From Balaenoptera acutorostrata (lineage: Eukaryota; Chordata; Mammalia; Artiodactyla; Balaenopteridae), in the NCBI RefSeq assembly GCF_949987535.1, contig NC_080075.1, positions 43,997,536 through 44,061,535 of the forward strand: a stretch of DNA of 64,000 nucleotides, read 5' to 3'. Each line of letters opens with the position of its first letter. Position 1 is the stretch's first letter. This document shows, in pieces, positions 10,121 to 22,869 of this stretch. Position numbers and translations under genes: made by a program. The notes below the pieces were generated by a model, which saw only the letters and a program-made list of their open reading frames with translations, made no database searches and was not told where the DNA came from.

Positions 10121-12805
10121 TTCGATCAAATCCTCTTAAAATTTGGAAGTTGTCATTTAGGGTAGCTTCCCAATTATAGGCTCAGCCCCCTTACAGGCAT
10201 GTCCAGATGGCTGCCGTGAAAGGATCACTCTCTAATTGGCCTGAATTCCCCCAAGTCAGCCATTTTCTCAGCACCATACTGAGGGCCTGAGGTCCTCTCA
10301 CCCAGCTCTCTCTCCTTCCTCCAATTCCTTCCACCAGAACTGGCCAGCCTGGGGGCAGTTGGCTTCTGCCTGCCTCTCCCACCAGCCACTGCCAAGGATG
10401 CTAGCCAGTCCTTTATTGGAGCCAGGTGGAGCTGGCACAGCCAGCTGTTGTCCGCCTTGTGCTGCCCGGACTTGTGGATGCCAATCTTCCTCCTCTATGT
10501 CTCGGGATAAATCTTTGGCATCTTTGCTTTTTTCTGCAAACCCCAGGCAACAGGGTCCCAATACTCAGGATTTTCCTTGTGGGAATGGCACCGTTAGGAA
10601 AGTTGTAATCCTATCATTCATTTACCTACATTCACTTGTTTGTTTCACTGGAAGTAGATCAATGTAAATGAGATACAGCATGCTTTGACCTCTAAAATTC
10701 AAGGAAAATAAATACACCGATTCAATAAAAAGAAGAAGGGGATTCCCAAAATATCTAAAGCAACTTCTGGATCTAGGTGCCTTACACTGAATCCTCTAAC
10801 TCTGGGCGCCTCTTCTAGGAAGTTTCCATTTGTGATTATGCTGAGCCACAAGCTGATTGATCTCTCTTTAGAGGGGAAGTGGAAAAACAGAACTTAAGTG
10901 TTTTCAGCATTCAGCTCTCCTAACTGCTATAGCCATGGCAGACTTATCTGGCAGGAGCTAGCAGGAAGCCTATAACCGCTTCATCCTAACTCTCCAAATG
11001 CTGGCAACAATTAAATGAATTCTTAAGAAGAGAATCAAAAAAGCAGGAGGCAAAATGAATGGCTTATCCAAGTGCTAAGGAAGGAGAGGCTGTGTATTCA
11101 AGATGGAAAGAATATAAATACATACACACACACACACATGCATATTATGTTACATATCTATAAAAATATGAAATGTTATTTATTTTGAGAATACCCAGTC
11201 ATTTCCATCTGTAGTAAGAATCCATAATAACAGTCTCTGTTTATATAACTCTTTTCACCTCAAGAGATCCCGAATGCATTTCAGACAGCTCTACATACAA
11301 ACAGAGGCCAGGAGCTCCACCGTCTCTGGAACTGGTGATGGGAGCCAGGCAGAAAATGCGTGTGCAGCTACATGCATCTCAGAGACGGCTACATGCATCT
11401 CAGAGACCGCTGATGGAAGAGAGGCCAGTTAGTCAAGGACAACAGGGCAAACCCTCACATTCTTAAGACAGTGTCAAGAGGAGCCTTCAAAGTCTGGGTG
11501 ACACCTCAAATTTTGATAGCTAATTAAGAACAAAAGCTGACGAGGACTCCCTTTATTTACTTTGGAAGGATGAAAGATGATGCGGGCAGAGCAAGGTTAG
11601 CGAAGCAGTGGCTGCAGGGAGTAGAAATAAATCTGAGGCATAGATCACAAAGCCTTGCCCTCCGGCTTAGATATTCTTATTATACCGAATACGCTTAAGA
11701 TGGGAGGACACATAAAAAGGTAATATCTGTTGATTCATTTATACCCCTGTTTTCACCCACAATCTGCTTTCCCAGAAAGGACTGACTAGATCGCTCAGAA
11801 TCCCCTTCTTTTTCCTTCACCGATTCAGTCCACCACACAGCTGGTCTGGCTTCAAAATAATTCTCTTAAAAAAATGAAAAACAAGGTGGCAGCAATGATT
11901 TACAGGCATTCCTACCTCAGAAACCAAAACTTGACAGAAAGCATATTTCTGCATGGCCCTGACAATAAGCTCCTAAGGCTGCTAAAAGCAACACGACAGA
12001 AACTTCCAACTATCCAGAAAATAAACTGGAAAATGGCTAGTCCCTGCCCAAAGAAAAGATTACTGACCAAGTGCTCAGTTATCAGGATTGCACTGGCAAT
12101 CCTTAAACCATGCTTGTCTGAGAAAAACCTTATTCCAGGGGACAGAAGTGGGAGATGGAGTGAAGGAGCACATCCTACTCTGGAGGAAGGAGAAGAGAGA
12201 TTTTTGTATAGAAGTGGCCTGCTGACAGCTCTTGGAGGCCTTCCTTCTCCACAGCATCCTTGGATCCTGCTGGTAACCCCTCCAGAGCCTCGTTGTACCC
12301 AGGTGGCATGGCCCTCCAATAGAGACATCCCATGCCAGGAAAGTCCAATATCTGAGCACAGCCAGAAGTTCTAGTTCCTGCCAAGTCAGACTTTAGCTTT
12401 TCTAGGTCCTGTGACCTCACGGACTTCCCACATAAACTCAGCAAAAAGCCCAGTGAAGGACAGAGAGATACTGAATTCCTCAGGGGCGTCCATCTGTAGC
12501 AGGGAGAGAGGTGAAGATGACCTGGCGCAGGAAACATGCTTCACTGTTACTCTTTGGAGTTGCGTTCTTTCAAGGGCCGTGGAGGAAGAGATGGCAGAAG
12601 CACAGGGCCGACTGGGGCCACCCAAAACGTTTTGGGGAAAACCAGCCCCTCCTAAAAAATATGCCTCTTCTAGCTGTGTAGGATGGAAGAACAGTAATGA
12701 AAACAATTCAGCCCATTCAGAGCAGTCTACTCTACAGGAATGCTCCCATAGGGAATTTGACTCTCAGGGTCACCTCGGTGAGGCAGGTCGAGCAAAAAAT
12801 CTTAC
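10121..12805. other. Mostly unique DNA with orphan ORFs
   Basis: No recognised gene. It contains a short AC run (11124-11138), a 21-bp tandem pair (11367-11408) and the longest non-repeat ATG-initiated frame in the window (11874-12374 on +, 166 codons). The opposite strand is also open for 138 codons in that stretch, so the openness probably reflects composition. I recognise no protein family in it. Confidence 0.5.
11367..11408. repeat. 21-bp tandem duplication
   Basis: GCTACATGCATCTCAGAGAC plus one base is present twice head to tail. The copies differ only in the last base (G versus C). Probably replication slippage. Confidence 0.9.
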
Positions 12806-12822
12806 AAAACAGGAAAGTGAGG

Positions 12823-13186
12823 GACCTCCCTGGTGGCGCAGTGGTTAAGAATCCACCTGCCAATGCAGGGGACAAGCGTTCGAGCCCTCGTCCAGGAAGA
12901 TCCCACATGCCGTGGAGCAACTAAGCCCGTGCACCACAACTACTGAACCTGCGCTCTACAGCCCAAGTGCCACAACTACTGAGCCCGTGTACTGCAAGTA
13001 CTGAAGCCCGTGCACCTAGAGCCCATGCTCTGCAACAAGAAAAGCCACCACAATGAGAAGCCCGTGCACTGCAACAGAGTAGCCCCTGCTCGCCACAACT
13101 AGAGAAAGCCCGCACACAGCAACGAAGATCCCACCCAGCCCTAAACAAAAAAAATAAATAAACTTAAAAAAAAAAAAAAAAAGAAA
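12823..13186 (+). mobile_element. CHR SINE, long form
   Basis: Starts GACCTCCCTGGTGGCGCAG. The A box is TGGCGCAGTGG, and the B-box region is degraded to CGTTCGAGCCC (usually GGTTCGAGCCC). The body is longer than in the usual copies because the CCACAACTACTGA module is repeated about three times. It ends in an A-rich tail. Direct repeats AAAACAGGAAAGTGAGG lie at 12806-12822 and 13187-13203. tRNA-derived, transcribed by RNA polymerase III, mobilised by LINE-1. Confidence 0.95.
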
Positions 13187-13203
13187 AAAACAGGAAAGTG
13201 AGG

Positions 13204-14370
13204 CTTAGCCCAGACAAATGGCCTCACTATCTCCAGAACTGGAGCTAGAACCTTCTTACTGCAGAATTTCAAGTTCTTTCTATTGTACCTTGCCCAAAGT
13301 TATCATCAGTGGATAGATCAAAATGGTTTCCCCACTGAAATACCTGTGATGAGCCCAGGCTTCCACTTTGGCCTTTAGAATCTTCTGCCTTCATCTCTCT
13401 AATATCCCGAATGGGGGCCCATGGAGAGGGGAGGGCCTAGGAGGTGTGTAGGGAGAAGCAATAGGAATTTTGTTTTCTGTTTGTAGTTCCCATTTAGTTT
13501 CTCCTTGCCACCCTTCACACCACCCAAACATACCTTTAGGCAGAAACAGAACAGGATATACTAACAAGTGGATAGACAAGTGGATGGATAAATGAATGTA
13601 GATTTATTTTTTTAATATCTAGTATACTATATACTATTTCAATTCTGATGAATTATTAGGAATGTTTAAAAATCCTTATAAATAACCCCCAAATGGAAAA
13701 GTCTTTTCTCAGTAGGACAGGGGAGGTTCATGTAATCAAAGGTTATGGAGTTCAAGCCTATAAAATTAGAATACTAAAACCAGACAGTGTTTCCTGAATT
13801 TTGGAAGACATTGTTCAGAACCAACAAAGGGAGTATTTGCATACTAGTCAGTAAACCTTGGAGCTTACTCCCCCAGGTAAGTCTAGGCTTACAGAAAAAA
13901 GCTAAGTACACCAGCAAGTTCAAGGAGTTTGGATACATTCGAGCATGGCAGGAGCTCAATGGGAAACTTGAAGAACACCCATACTTGTTCCCAGAGGCCA
14001 ACCCCATGGACGGGAACTGCACTCCCCAAGGCATGTGTCTTGGTGCCCCTGTTAGAAACAACTCAGGGCTAGATAGAATAGCAAACCGGCCCAAGGTGAC
14101 ATATTCTTAAATAAGGTATGGGTCACATTGTTCTTTTTCTGGCCTCAAGGCAGATTTCACTCTCTGTTCTGGAGTGCTCTGCAGCTGTTGGCAGAGCTGA
14201 CCATAGAGATAATCATCTTAAGAGAGATTCTCTTACAATTGAGTGGAATGGGAACTTGTCGCATATCTAGAAAACATACAAGCATGCATTAAATGGAAAT
14301 TTATTCCAGAGGAAAAGAAGAATGAAGGCAAAGGAATGTTCTTCAAATGCCAGAACAGCCAAGTGGAAGC
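13204..14370. other. Non-coding unique DNA
   Basis: No gene or firm repeat identified. Short open frames near 13.79-14.11 kb exist on both strands at the same place and show no known family. Confidence 0.5.
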
Positions 14371-14374
14371 AGGG

Positions 14375-14770
14375 GTCTGTCAGTCAAGATAGACTGGGTT
14401 TGCAGCATGAGCAAACAACCCTCAGACTTCAGGGGCTTAGAACGACAAAAACAAATTCATTTTTCCTCTCATGCTCTACAAGTCCATCTCTGATCTGGGG
14501 TGGGGGTGACGGTTGGGACGCCCAACTCCAGTTGCTCTCACTCAGGGACACGGGCTGAAAGAGCCCCTTACCCGGAGCGTCCCCGGTCATGAGCAGAGGG
14601 AAGAGAGGTGAAGTGTTCATTTCACACTGATTCTCACAGATTCTCCCTGAAAACTGCACTCATCCCTTCTGTGACCATTTCATTGGCCAATGCAAGTCAC
14701 TGTGCCATGGTTAACTACAAGGGCTTGGAAGTGAAATTCTCCCACAACCAGAAGAAGAACAAGAAACCTC
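14375..14770 (+). repeat. Ancient interspersed repeat, family not assigned
   Basis: Landmarks of a common old mammalian repeat: GCAAACAACCCTCAGACTTC, GGCTTAGAACGACAAAAACA, CTCATGCTCTACAAGTCCAT, GAGCAGAGGGAAGAGAGGTG and CATTGGCCAATGCAAGTCAC. I recognise the pattern but cannot name the family safely. Open frames inside it on both strands are incidental. Confidence 0.5.
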
Positions 14771-17315
14771 AGTGAACAATTCTAAGAACTACCAGCAGGA
14801 TATTTGTTTGCTGGGCACCAGATGGCTGAGCCAATATCATTGTTTGTGAAGTGCTGAGGCCAGGTATCAGGTTAAGACACGGAAGAGCTTCCATGTAACA
14901 GAATGGGCTGGCTAAGGAAGCAGCAAATTCCTTTTCATTGGCTGTACTGGGAAAGAACATAAAGACTTTCTCTAAAAAATGCTGAAGGAATCCCAAATGA
15001 CAATAGGAGCCAAATAGGTAGCATAATGTGCGAATCATCCAGGGAAAAAAATATGCCTTAACCATATGGAAATAATCTATGGTTCCATAAAGGCATTTGC
15101 TCTCTCCCATGTGTCTTCATAAGTGGAGACTTCCCAGTCAACTTTTGAAAGGGACAGAGAATAAAAGGACATTCATTTACTTCCAAACAAGAACTGTGTG
15201 ACAGATGGTAGCTGACACCACACCTCAGCCCGAGAGCCAACAGAGAGTGGAGGGGACAGGGCGGGCTGGGGGTGTATACCCCGTGAAAAAGGGAGTGTCA
15301 CTCAGGCTGAGTGCTTCCCTGGGGGGAGGCAGGCCCAGTGTGGCCAGATTTTCCAATCTGATTGCTTAGGAAAGGCCAGAAATCTTGATACGTACATGCA
15401 CTCTCCCCTTTTGCAGTGTCGGTGCCATTATTTTCAAAAGACACTCTGTGGGCCGAACGAAGCATGATGTAGGCTGGATCTGGCCAATGGCCCACCAGTT
15501 CCCGGCTTCTGCTGGAAAGGACAATTCTAAGTATGGATGTGGGGAAAATGGGGAATTGTATGGTCTCTAAGACCCTGGGGGGAAGCCCAGTAAGTATCAC
15601 CCTTCTTCCTGAATTCTGAACTAATGGAAAAATGAGACAAAAAAGTGAGCTGATGGGGGGCGGGGGAGGGCAAATTATAACCTTTCATACTGAATAAAGC
15701 AAGACTGGGAAAGATGGGCAAGTCAGCTTCCTAGATTTAGAGATGCTGGACTGGGTCAGGTTTCTCCTCCCTCCCCTCCTTACCACCCATGCCCACGTGG
15801 ACGACGTGTGCCCCTGCCAGGTAGCTGGTTCCCTAAAAACACAGAAGAAGAGGCAGAGCTACCTAGGCCTGGTTTCTCCTTCCAGATTCCCCCCATCAGA
15901 CAATTCACTCCTTCTCCCACCAAGAGAGATGAGGGTGGGCAGGAGAGTTTCAGATACACAATAGTGGTGGAAAGGACGAGATCCCACAAACAGTTATTTC
16001 CAGCCAAGGCCACCTCTAGCACACAGTGCGTCTTTGTGAGAATTACAAAAAGGCACTCCAACCTGGCAGCTGAATGGCAGAAAGGACCCTTCCTCCCAGC
16101 TGATGCAGCCCCAAGCTGGGGCACACAACTTGGCAAGAAGTACCAGGGCTAGATTCCAGCCCACACTTGCCTACTCGGCCTGGTGCCTAAGTACAAAAAC
16201 CCACAAGTGCCCATAGCAGCCCTGCTTCAGACTCTAATAATCCTATCGCTTAGATTCCAGAGTCTTCAGTCTCCAAAGTAACCACATTGTGAACAGCACC
16301 CCATCTCTGTCCACCTCCAACAGTTGGAATTAATATGGGTCCAGGCTGTGTCAAGTTTGTGAATGGGGCGGAACGGACAAAAAAGTGGACTGCCTGGCAG
16401 AGCTGGTGCCTTTTTTATTATTATTATTGTTCTCTCAATTTCCCCAGTCATGAAGTTGGTACAAATTTTCAAAGCGTGAACAGCCATTTTTTTTTAGCAT
16501 GTCAGAATTTAGTGAGGCTATAATCATTTCTTCACAATGTTTTTTAGTAAAGAATATATTAAGGGAGACGTTGTTTTAAAAGTTTCCATGTACAACTGTG
16601 GCTTGTCCCAAATTCTCTGTATTCAGATGTCAGACTATAATTGTTGGTTAGCAGCAAGGTTACCAGATGGGTTATAAAATGCATTTCAAATGAATATCAA
16701 AAGGACTTAAGGAAAATACAATTAACAGCTGGTGTAGTTGAGGCAGGCTACGGTTTCACTGTAAAAAAAAAAAATGAACACAATCTTCATTAGAGTGAAG
16801 CACATTTCTTCATCCATGACATACCGTCTTCATTTCTAGAGTTCAACTCAAGAAGGAAGAAAGACATCCAGCTCTAATTAAACAAAACAAAACAAAAGAA
16901 AACAAAACAAAAAGGAGTTGGAAATTTCTGCTTATCAGGGGTGAGAGATATGCCCATGGAGGGGAAAGCAGAATGAAAAACAAAGAATATTGAGTTGCAG
17001 CTGATCTCACTAATATTTCATAACCAGGGAAATGCAGTCAGTGCTGTCTCCAGAGACCCACACAGGATGTTAGGCTTCTACATTCTTTCATATTTCTACT
17101 CAAGCCAGGTGCATTTAGAAAAAAAATTAAATGTTTGATACTATTTAGCTGGAAGTGAGTTCTTTTCTTTACCACATTTCCAACAAACAGAATTCCACAT
17201 TTTGCCAACCTATTTCCAGGTCACTGATATGTTTTAAGAAAAGAAAGCAGACATGATCAACTGGATAATCTACAAAGACCACTCTTTCAAAACACAGCTT
17301 AAGTGAGACCCACTC
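14771..17315. other. Non-coding, mostly unique DNA
   Basis: Contains a short TTA run near 16412-16428 and an A-rich AAACA-type run near 16880-16915. No gene seen. Open frames at 15.8-16.15 kb overlap on opposite strands and match nothing known. Confidence 0.5.
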
Positions 17316-17341
17316 ATTCGTTCATTCATTCATTCATTCAG
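17316..17341. repeat. (CATT)n simple repeat
   Basis: CATTCGTTCATTCATTCATT pattern, about six tetranucleotide units with one change. Confidence 0.85.
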
Positions 17342-18734
17342 CTAGCACTTACCAAGCATCTCTAAATAGGCAGGGTAATAACTGCTTCTACAGCACCCTT
17401 TCCTTTCCTCTAAGACCACAAAGTACACAACCAAAGTTGTTTTTATGTACAGTTTAAAACCGTCACATTTTTTTTCCTCAGTGAGATGAGCAAGTGACAT
17501 GTTTCCCCTTTAATAAGTATCTAAGGAAGAAATAAGCAAACAAACCCACTCCATTCCACACGTAATTCCTTGCATGTAAAAGAGAGGGAGAACATATTTG
17601 TATTACGGAGAACATATATTTATGATTATCACTTTCACTTTAACGAACAGAGAGATGTCCTAAATATGGAGTTCCTGGGAGTAAGCAAGAGCAAACACTC
17701 TGCTGTTGGCAACTGTGGTTGCACTAATCTCAGGGCAGAAGTCTGCGGCGGAACCCTCGGGGGTAGAGCACGTGGCTTTCTTCACTTATCTTTCTAACTC
17801 TTTCCACTTGGAGACTTGTAGGGTGCAGGGCAGGTTCACAGATAAATAGTCCTAACACAATGAGCTTGCTTTCTCCTCTTCTCCCTTCCCTCACAAAGAT
17901 AACAAACAGAGGAGGAAAGCGTGGCACATGGGAAAGTGGAGTTAAAATGTACCGCACGTTACTAATCCTAACATAACATTGGCAGCTTGTACCATCCCCC
18001 TGCCAAGCCCAAATTAACACACTGCCTTACTGGAAGGCAAAGGCTGCAGCTATATTTATAGCTCAATTAACAAGTTTCATAACTAAACCTCCAGAAGTCC
18101 CAGGCAAACCTGACAAATGCTATGCATCTTAACGCCACGATGACCCTGCCAGAAGGGTACCATATTCTAACGGGGAACAACTCCTGCTTTCACCTTGAGA
18201 GAACAATGATGATTGGCACCGGCCCATCTGATAAAGGGAAGCCGGCTGGGCAACTCGGCTCTTGTCAGGGGTACATCTCTAACAGCTCCCCACCAGCGCA
18301 CATACGGTTGATTCAAGCAGGCGGCTAATTCTTCTTCCCTTTGCAGATGGATGGAAATGCCTGCTCCTCAGGAGCCAATGGCTGCAAAGGATGGCTGCCA
18401 TCTTATGACTCAGGAGCCTTGGTCCTTCCGGGAAGAGTGGAACAGAAACACAGGGTACGTCACTTGGCGGGTATTGTAACTTCAGAAGAAGTAGAAAAGC
18501 TCTTCATAATATCTTCCAAGCAGGTTATTTTTGCTTGAGGGGGAAAGGCTCTTCAGAGGATGATTGGTGCATGGGTGGTACTGCTGGCATGACTAGGAAG
18601 GGTACGGTAAAGTGTTTTTAATACGGCACTTGACTTAGAGCAAACTGCCTGCAGAGTCCAGTCCAAGGTTCCCTTTTACCCAGGAAGAACACACTTGAAC
18701 GCATGGCACAGGGCACCGTGATGATCTACTTGCT
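17342..18734. other. Non-coding DNA with a candidate exon
   Basis: Repeat-poor. It includes a candidate cassette exon at 18347-18454, described separately. Nothing else is recognised. Confidence 0.45.
18347..18454 (+). other. Candidate unassigned exon (108 bp), speculative
   Basis: A strong acceptor-like sequence (CTTCTTCCCTTTGCAG) precedes it and a good donor (CAGG/GTACGT) follows. The 108-bp interior is a multiple of three and is open in one frame (ATG GAT GGA ...). I recognise no protein. Chance splice-like pairs are common in 64 kb, so this is only a candidate non-coding RNA or alternative exon. Confidence 0.15.
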
Positions 18735-18890
18735 CATTTAGCTCCTCTGTGGGACTGGGAGCTCTTTGAGCCCAAGGAGGGAGGAACGTTCTATAACACG
18801 GTGGCCGCTGCAGCATTTAGTTCAGAAGTCAGTAACAGTAAGGGCTCAGCATTTGTGGATGAGGAAATGAATCAATGAATGAATAATGCA
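18735..18890 (+). repeat. L2 LINE 3' end relic
   Basis: GGGAGCTCTTTGAGCCCAAG, then CAGCATTTGTGGATG and an AATGAATCAATGAATGAAT end follow the L2 terminal order. Non-coding. Confidence 0.55.
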
Positions 18891-19199
18891 ATAGATACAT
18901 AGTACCATTCTCCCACATACCATCGAACTTATAATGCTGCAAGCCTTTTGGTTTAATTTACAGGCTGGAGTTACACACACTTCATGCACCATCCTCACAG
19001 CTTCCTATCAACTATGATGCAGCTCCAGCTACCTCTATCGTGGGTCTCTTCCCCATTAAGAGCAGGTTATTCAGGTCACAAAAATTTGGAAAACACCTCC
19101 AGTTTGCTGGTCAGAGCCCACATTCATTTCTATTGTTTGAAACCCTTAGCTACTAACATGGGGGCAGAGTAGATGATCAACTATTAGTGCTACTTGAAT

Positions 19200-19330
19200 A
19201 GATTAAGGTCCACAACTTTGGTAAGTTACTAATTCCTGAGCTTCAGTTTCCTCATCTGTAAAATGAGAGAGTTAATCCTGAATTATCTTTAGGTGTCTTT
19301 TCAACTTTAAGACACTACGATTTTATTTTT
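19200..19330 (+). repeat. MIR-like relic
   Basis: GAGCTTCAGTTTCCTCATCT followed by GTAAAATGAGAGAG is the MIR core phrase. The flanking parts are decayed. Confidence 0.65.
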
Positions 19331-19989
19331 CTGCCCTCTAGTCATACCCACACATATGAATGGCGTACTTCTTTGTTCTCCTATCCCCTAAAATGGATGA
19401 TTGCTGAAGCTATTTTTAAGACACCAAAACTTCTGAATCTGGTATAAGAGAACCCACACTCTTTTGCCGCCTTTGCACTCTCATTGCTGGGCCTTTGAGT
19501 TCCAAGTACAAGAGTATTTTTTCCAAGGAATATAAAAGGATCATTTTCTCAGAACAACTTTGTGGCTGCTAAAAAAAAAAAAAATCATAAAGCTACAAGC
19601 ACAGGATAAAGAGGATAAGACAAGTAAGGTGCTGCTATTAAGGTAGACTGGAGTCAGACTAATAAGGAAATTCTGCCAGGGTTCAAGGATCTATTGTCTC
19701 TCCCTGATTTTTCAAGGAACAGGATGTGGAACAGAGAGGCCTGTGCAACAAGGACCTTAAAGAGGTAGTCCACTGGCCAAATCTGGCCCCTAAATATGTT
19801 CAGAGGGCCAAGTTGTGCACAGCTTCTGAGGTTTTGATGTGAATTTAAATAAATGCCTTTGGGTGGGTCATGGACTGCCCAGTTTATCAATGGTCCTTAC
19901 CACTCCCTACGTCTTCTATCTATGTCTTAACATTTTCATTCATTAATGGCACTGGCCCTTTGCTAAATTCACTGTATCTGTCTTCTCTT
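19331..19989. other. Non-coding unique DNA
   Basis: No gene recognised. The phrase CCAAATCTGGCCCC near 19780 recalls an old DNA-transposon repeat, but too little matches to assign it. Confidence 0.4.
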
Positions 19990-20960
19990 ACTAGAATAGA
20001 ATGCTATGTCCCCTGAGTATAAGACGGTCCTCTGTTCATGTTATATATACAGTGCCCTGAAGAGTGTCTGGCTCATGTAAGTATTCTGTACCTATTTAGA
20101 CAGTGTACCAGGTACTGGAGATTTTGAGATGAATGATACAAAGTGCCTTATCTCAAAAGCTCACATTTAAGAGAAGGGGTAAGGAACACAGGGAAACACA
20201 TATAACAACCCAGCACAAGAGCTTTGATAAGGGAGCTATGTTAGAAAAGATGAACAGGAAAGCAGGGAACATTTGCATTGTTCCTCAGTGTTCGTAGAAG
20301 TTCACGACCTGGACAAGGGAGAGAGGGCATTCCACACAGAGAGCTGAGACCGGGTAAAGTCACAGAGCGTCGGAAGTACACACGTTCGGGACTCAGGCCA
20401 CTTCAGTCGAGGTCGGAGAGACAGCGCGGAGGAGGAGCCGCTAGAGGTGACACCAGGGAGGTAGCACCTTTGCAGGATTGTGAAGACCTCCAGGGCCGCC
20501 GTGCTGAGGAGTTTAGATGCTATTCTGCCGGAAAGAGATACTATTAAAGTATTCCAACCAGGGAGTGGCAAGAAGAGAATGGTGGTTTTGAAAGTTACTC
20601 TGACATCACTCTAGGGTTGGGTTGGCATGAGAATAGGCTAGGAGATTTTTACAGAGGTCTCCAGGAGAGGATGAAAGCCTCTGAGGGCAGGTAGGAAAAG
20701 TTGTGTTTCTCTTGGGAGAAATTCATGCAATAGAGATTCTGGAGACAGAACTAACAAGTGGGAGAGGAAAAGAGGTAAGAGTTGAGCATGGGCCCGCGGT
20801 TTCTGGCTTGGATAAACTGGGCAGATGGCGTTGCAGTGGAGGGGAGGACAAAAGAAGGAACTGGCAGTGGGTACAGCCACTGAATTGTCCATATCATGGT
20901 CCATCGTGACCTTTCTCAGGGCAGTTTGAAAAAAATGAGGGGATTGAAAATAAGTGCAGT
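19990..20960 (+). repeat. L2 3' end, then a long ancient repeat
   Basis: 19990-20110 resembles an L2 terminus (AATGCTATGTCCCCTGAG, CAGTGCCCTGAAGAGTGTCT). From about 20110 the ancient dispersed-repeat landmarks appear in order: AGATGAATGATACAAAGTGC, AGGGCATTCCACACAGAGAG, GATGCTATTCTGCCGGAAAG, GAAAGTTACTCTGACATCAC. It shares the order with 6.8-7.06 and 22.87-24.06 kb. Confidence 0.45.
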
Positions 20961-21999
20961 GGATCAAAGAAGGAATATGATGTGAACAATAAAGGCTCGT
21001 AGAAGAAGGGGTGATTTATTTATTTTTTCAAAAAACTTGGGGAAGGGGGAATGGGGATGAATAGACAGGACACAGGAGATTTTTAGGGCAGTGAAACTAT
21101 TCTGTCTGATACTACAGTGGTGGGTGCATGCCATTCTGCATTTGTCAAAACCCATAGAATGTACAACCCCGAGAGTGAGCCTTAATGTAAACTACGGACT
21201 TTGGGTGATGGTGGGTCACTGTAGGTTTGTTGATTGTAACAAATGTACCACTGTGGTGGCAGAGGTCGATGGTGAGGAAGGTTGTGCCTGTTTGAAGACA
21301 GGAGGTATATGAGAAATCTCTGGGCTTTCCACTCGGTTTTTTTGTGAACATAAAAGGAAAGTTTATTAATGAAAAAAATTAGTGCAGTTTGAAAAGGGAA
21401 ATAAGGTGGTATCTTGACAGAAAAGCAAAGTCAGGAAAGACAGTGGTTTTCTTTCTTTCTCTCTTTCTACAGATATAGGAATATAAGTATTTTTAGGCTT
21501 TGAAGTGGTCTGTGAGGAAAATATTTGAGAGAGAAGATATAGTTGGTGCAAATAAAACTCCTTGGGAAGGACTTAGAATAGCGCCAGGTGCATAGTAATT
21601 GCTCAGTAAATGTCAGATTGTTATCACTACTGTAATATCCATTACTTTCTTCTTTATTGTATAGTAATTTAGGTCACTGCCCAGCTCACTAATGAGACCA
21701 TTAGCTCATATAGAGAAAGGATGTGACCGCTTAGAGTTTGTGTTCCTTATAAGCACTTAGCACAATTCCTCCAACAGAATCTTTATTCATTGATTGATTC
21801 ATTCAACATAGTTATTGAACAAATGGTGGCAATTGAATCTTCTCAGATGGTCATTTGGGCTTCTGCCTTTATTCCAAGTATATTTTAAGCATTTTTATCC
21901 TTACCTGTGAAGTACCATGTGGTATGTATTAAACAAATGGCCCTGGTCCTCTCAGTTTACAATGCTAAACTCATCTGTGTCAGTTATGAGACTTTCAGC
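20961..21999. other. Non-coding DNA with a MIR 3' end
   Basis: 21560-21640 (AGCGCCAGGTGCATAGTAAT, TGCTCAGTAAATGTCAG) is a MIR 3' fragment on the plus strand. The rest is unassigned and without coding signal. Confidence 0.5.
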
Positions 22000-22400
22000 C
22001 ACAGGGAACATAATTACAAGTCTAGAAGAAGGAGACTGAGGGGTCTAACTGGAGTAGGATCAGAGACTCCATAATGACATCAAACATTGGGGTCCTTCTA
22101 TTTTGCTGCTATGCTGATCTTAGTGTTGGCTTCATCCAAAAGCTGGCCTCCTTCAGTGTCACAAAATGGCCACAGTAGTTTTAGGTGTCACTTATAGACA
22201 GAACAACATCCAGAGAATAAGAGACCATTTCCTCCTGGGTACCTTTGTTGTGAGAGGGAACCTTTCCAAAAGACTCCCAGCAGACTTGTCTTACATCTCA
22301 GTGGCCAGAATTGTGTCACAAGCCGGAACCTCAAACCATCTTTACGTAGCTTTGGGGAATGGGGCCACCATGGCTGCCTTAGGCTAGTTAGGAGCCTAGG
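22000..22400 (+). repeat. Ancient interspersed repeat, family not assigned
   Basis: Landmarks such as GTTGGCTTCATCCAAAAGCT, ACAAAATGGCCACAGTAG, CAGCAGACTTGTCTTACATC and TCAGTGGCCAGAATTGTGTC follow a known order in a common old mammalian repeat. I cannot name the family with certainty. Confidence 0.4.
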
Positions 22401-22869
22401 GAAGGGAAGTCAACCTTTCCAGAGTACGTGGTCTTATGGTGGAGAGGTGACCCTGGAATACACAGAGTTCTGCTTGGAAGGATAAAGAAATGGGGTGGGG
22501 CAGAGAAATGGATGTTGGATAGACAGTCAACAGTGTTAGACTTGAATCAAGACTCATACAGCAAAAGAATAAAAAAGATGATATAAAAATGTACCTCTTC
22601 TAATATGTGGACATAAAATTTTCTTCTGGAAGTTACTCTATGAGGATATAGAAGATATACTAGTAAAACAATGAACAAGTAAATAACTACTACTTCAAGT
22701 TTCAGCCAGCTGATATGAGAAGGGCATCATCAAAGTGCTTAGAGATGCAGCACACACACTGCCTTGTGGTCTCAGAGTAGTTCCCATGGTGCGGAAGACA
22801 GATTCTTCTTCCCCTCCATCAACATTTCATTGTCAGTTATGTGTCAGAGCTCATACCCAAATCTGGAAA
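22401..22869. other. Non-coding unique DNA
   Basis: Nothing recognised. Confidence 0.4.

Noticed and set aside
14429..14659. Possible small gene in the 14.3-14.7 kb frames
   Set aside because: Lies inside an ancient repeat and is open on both strands; no known domain.
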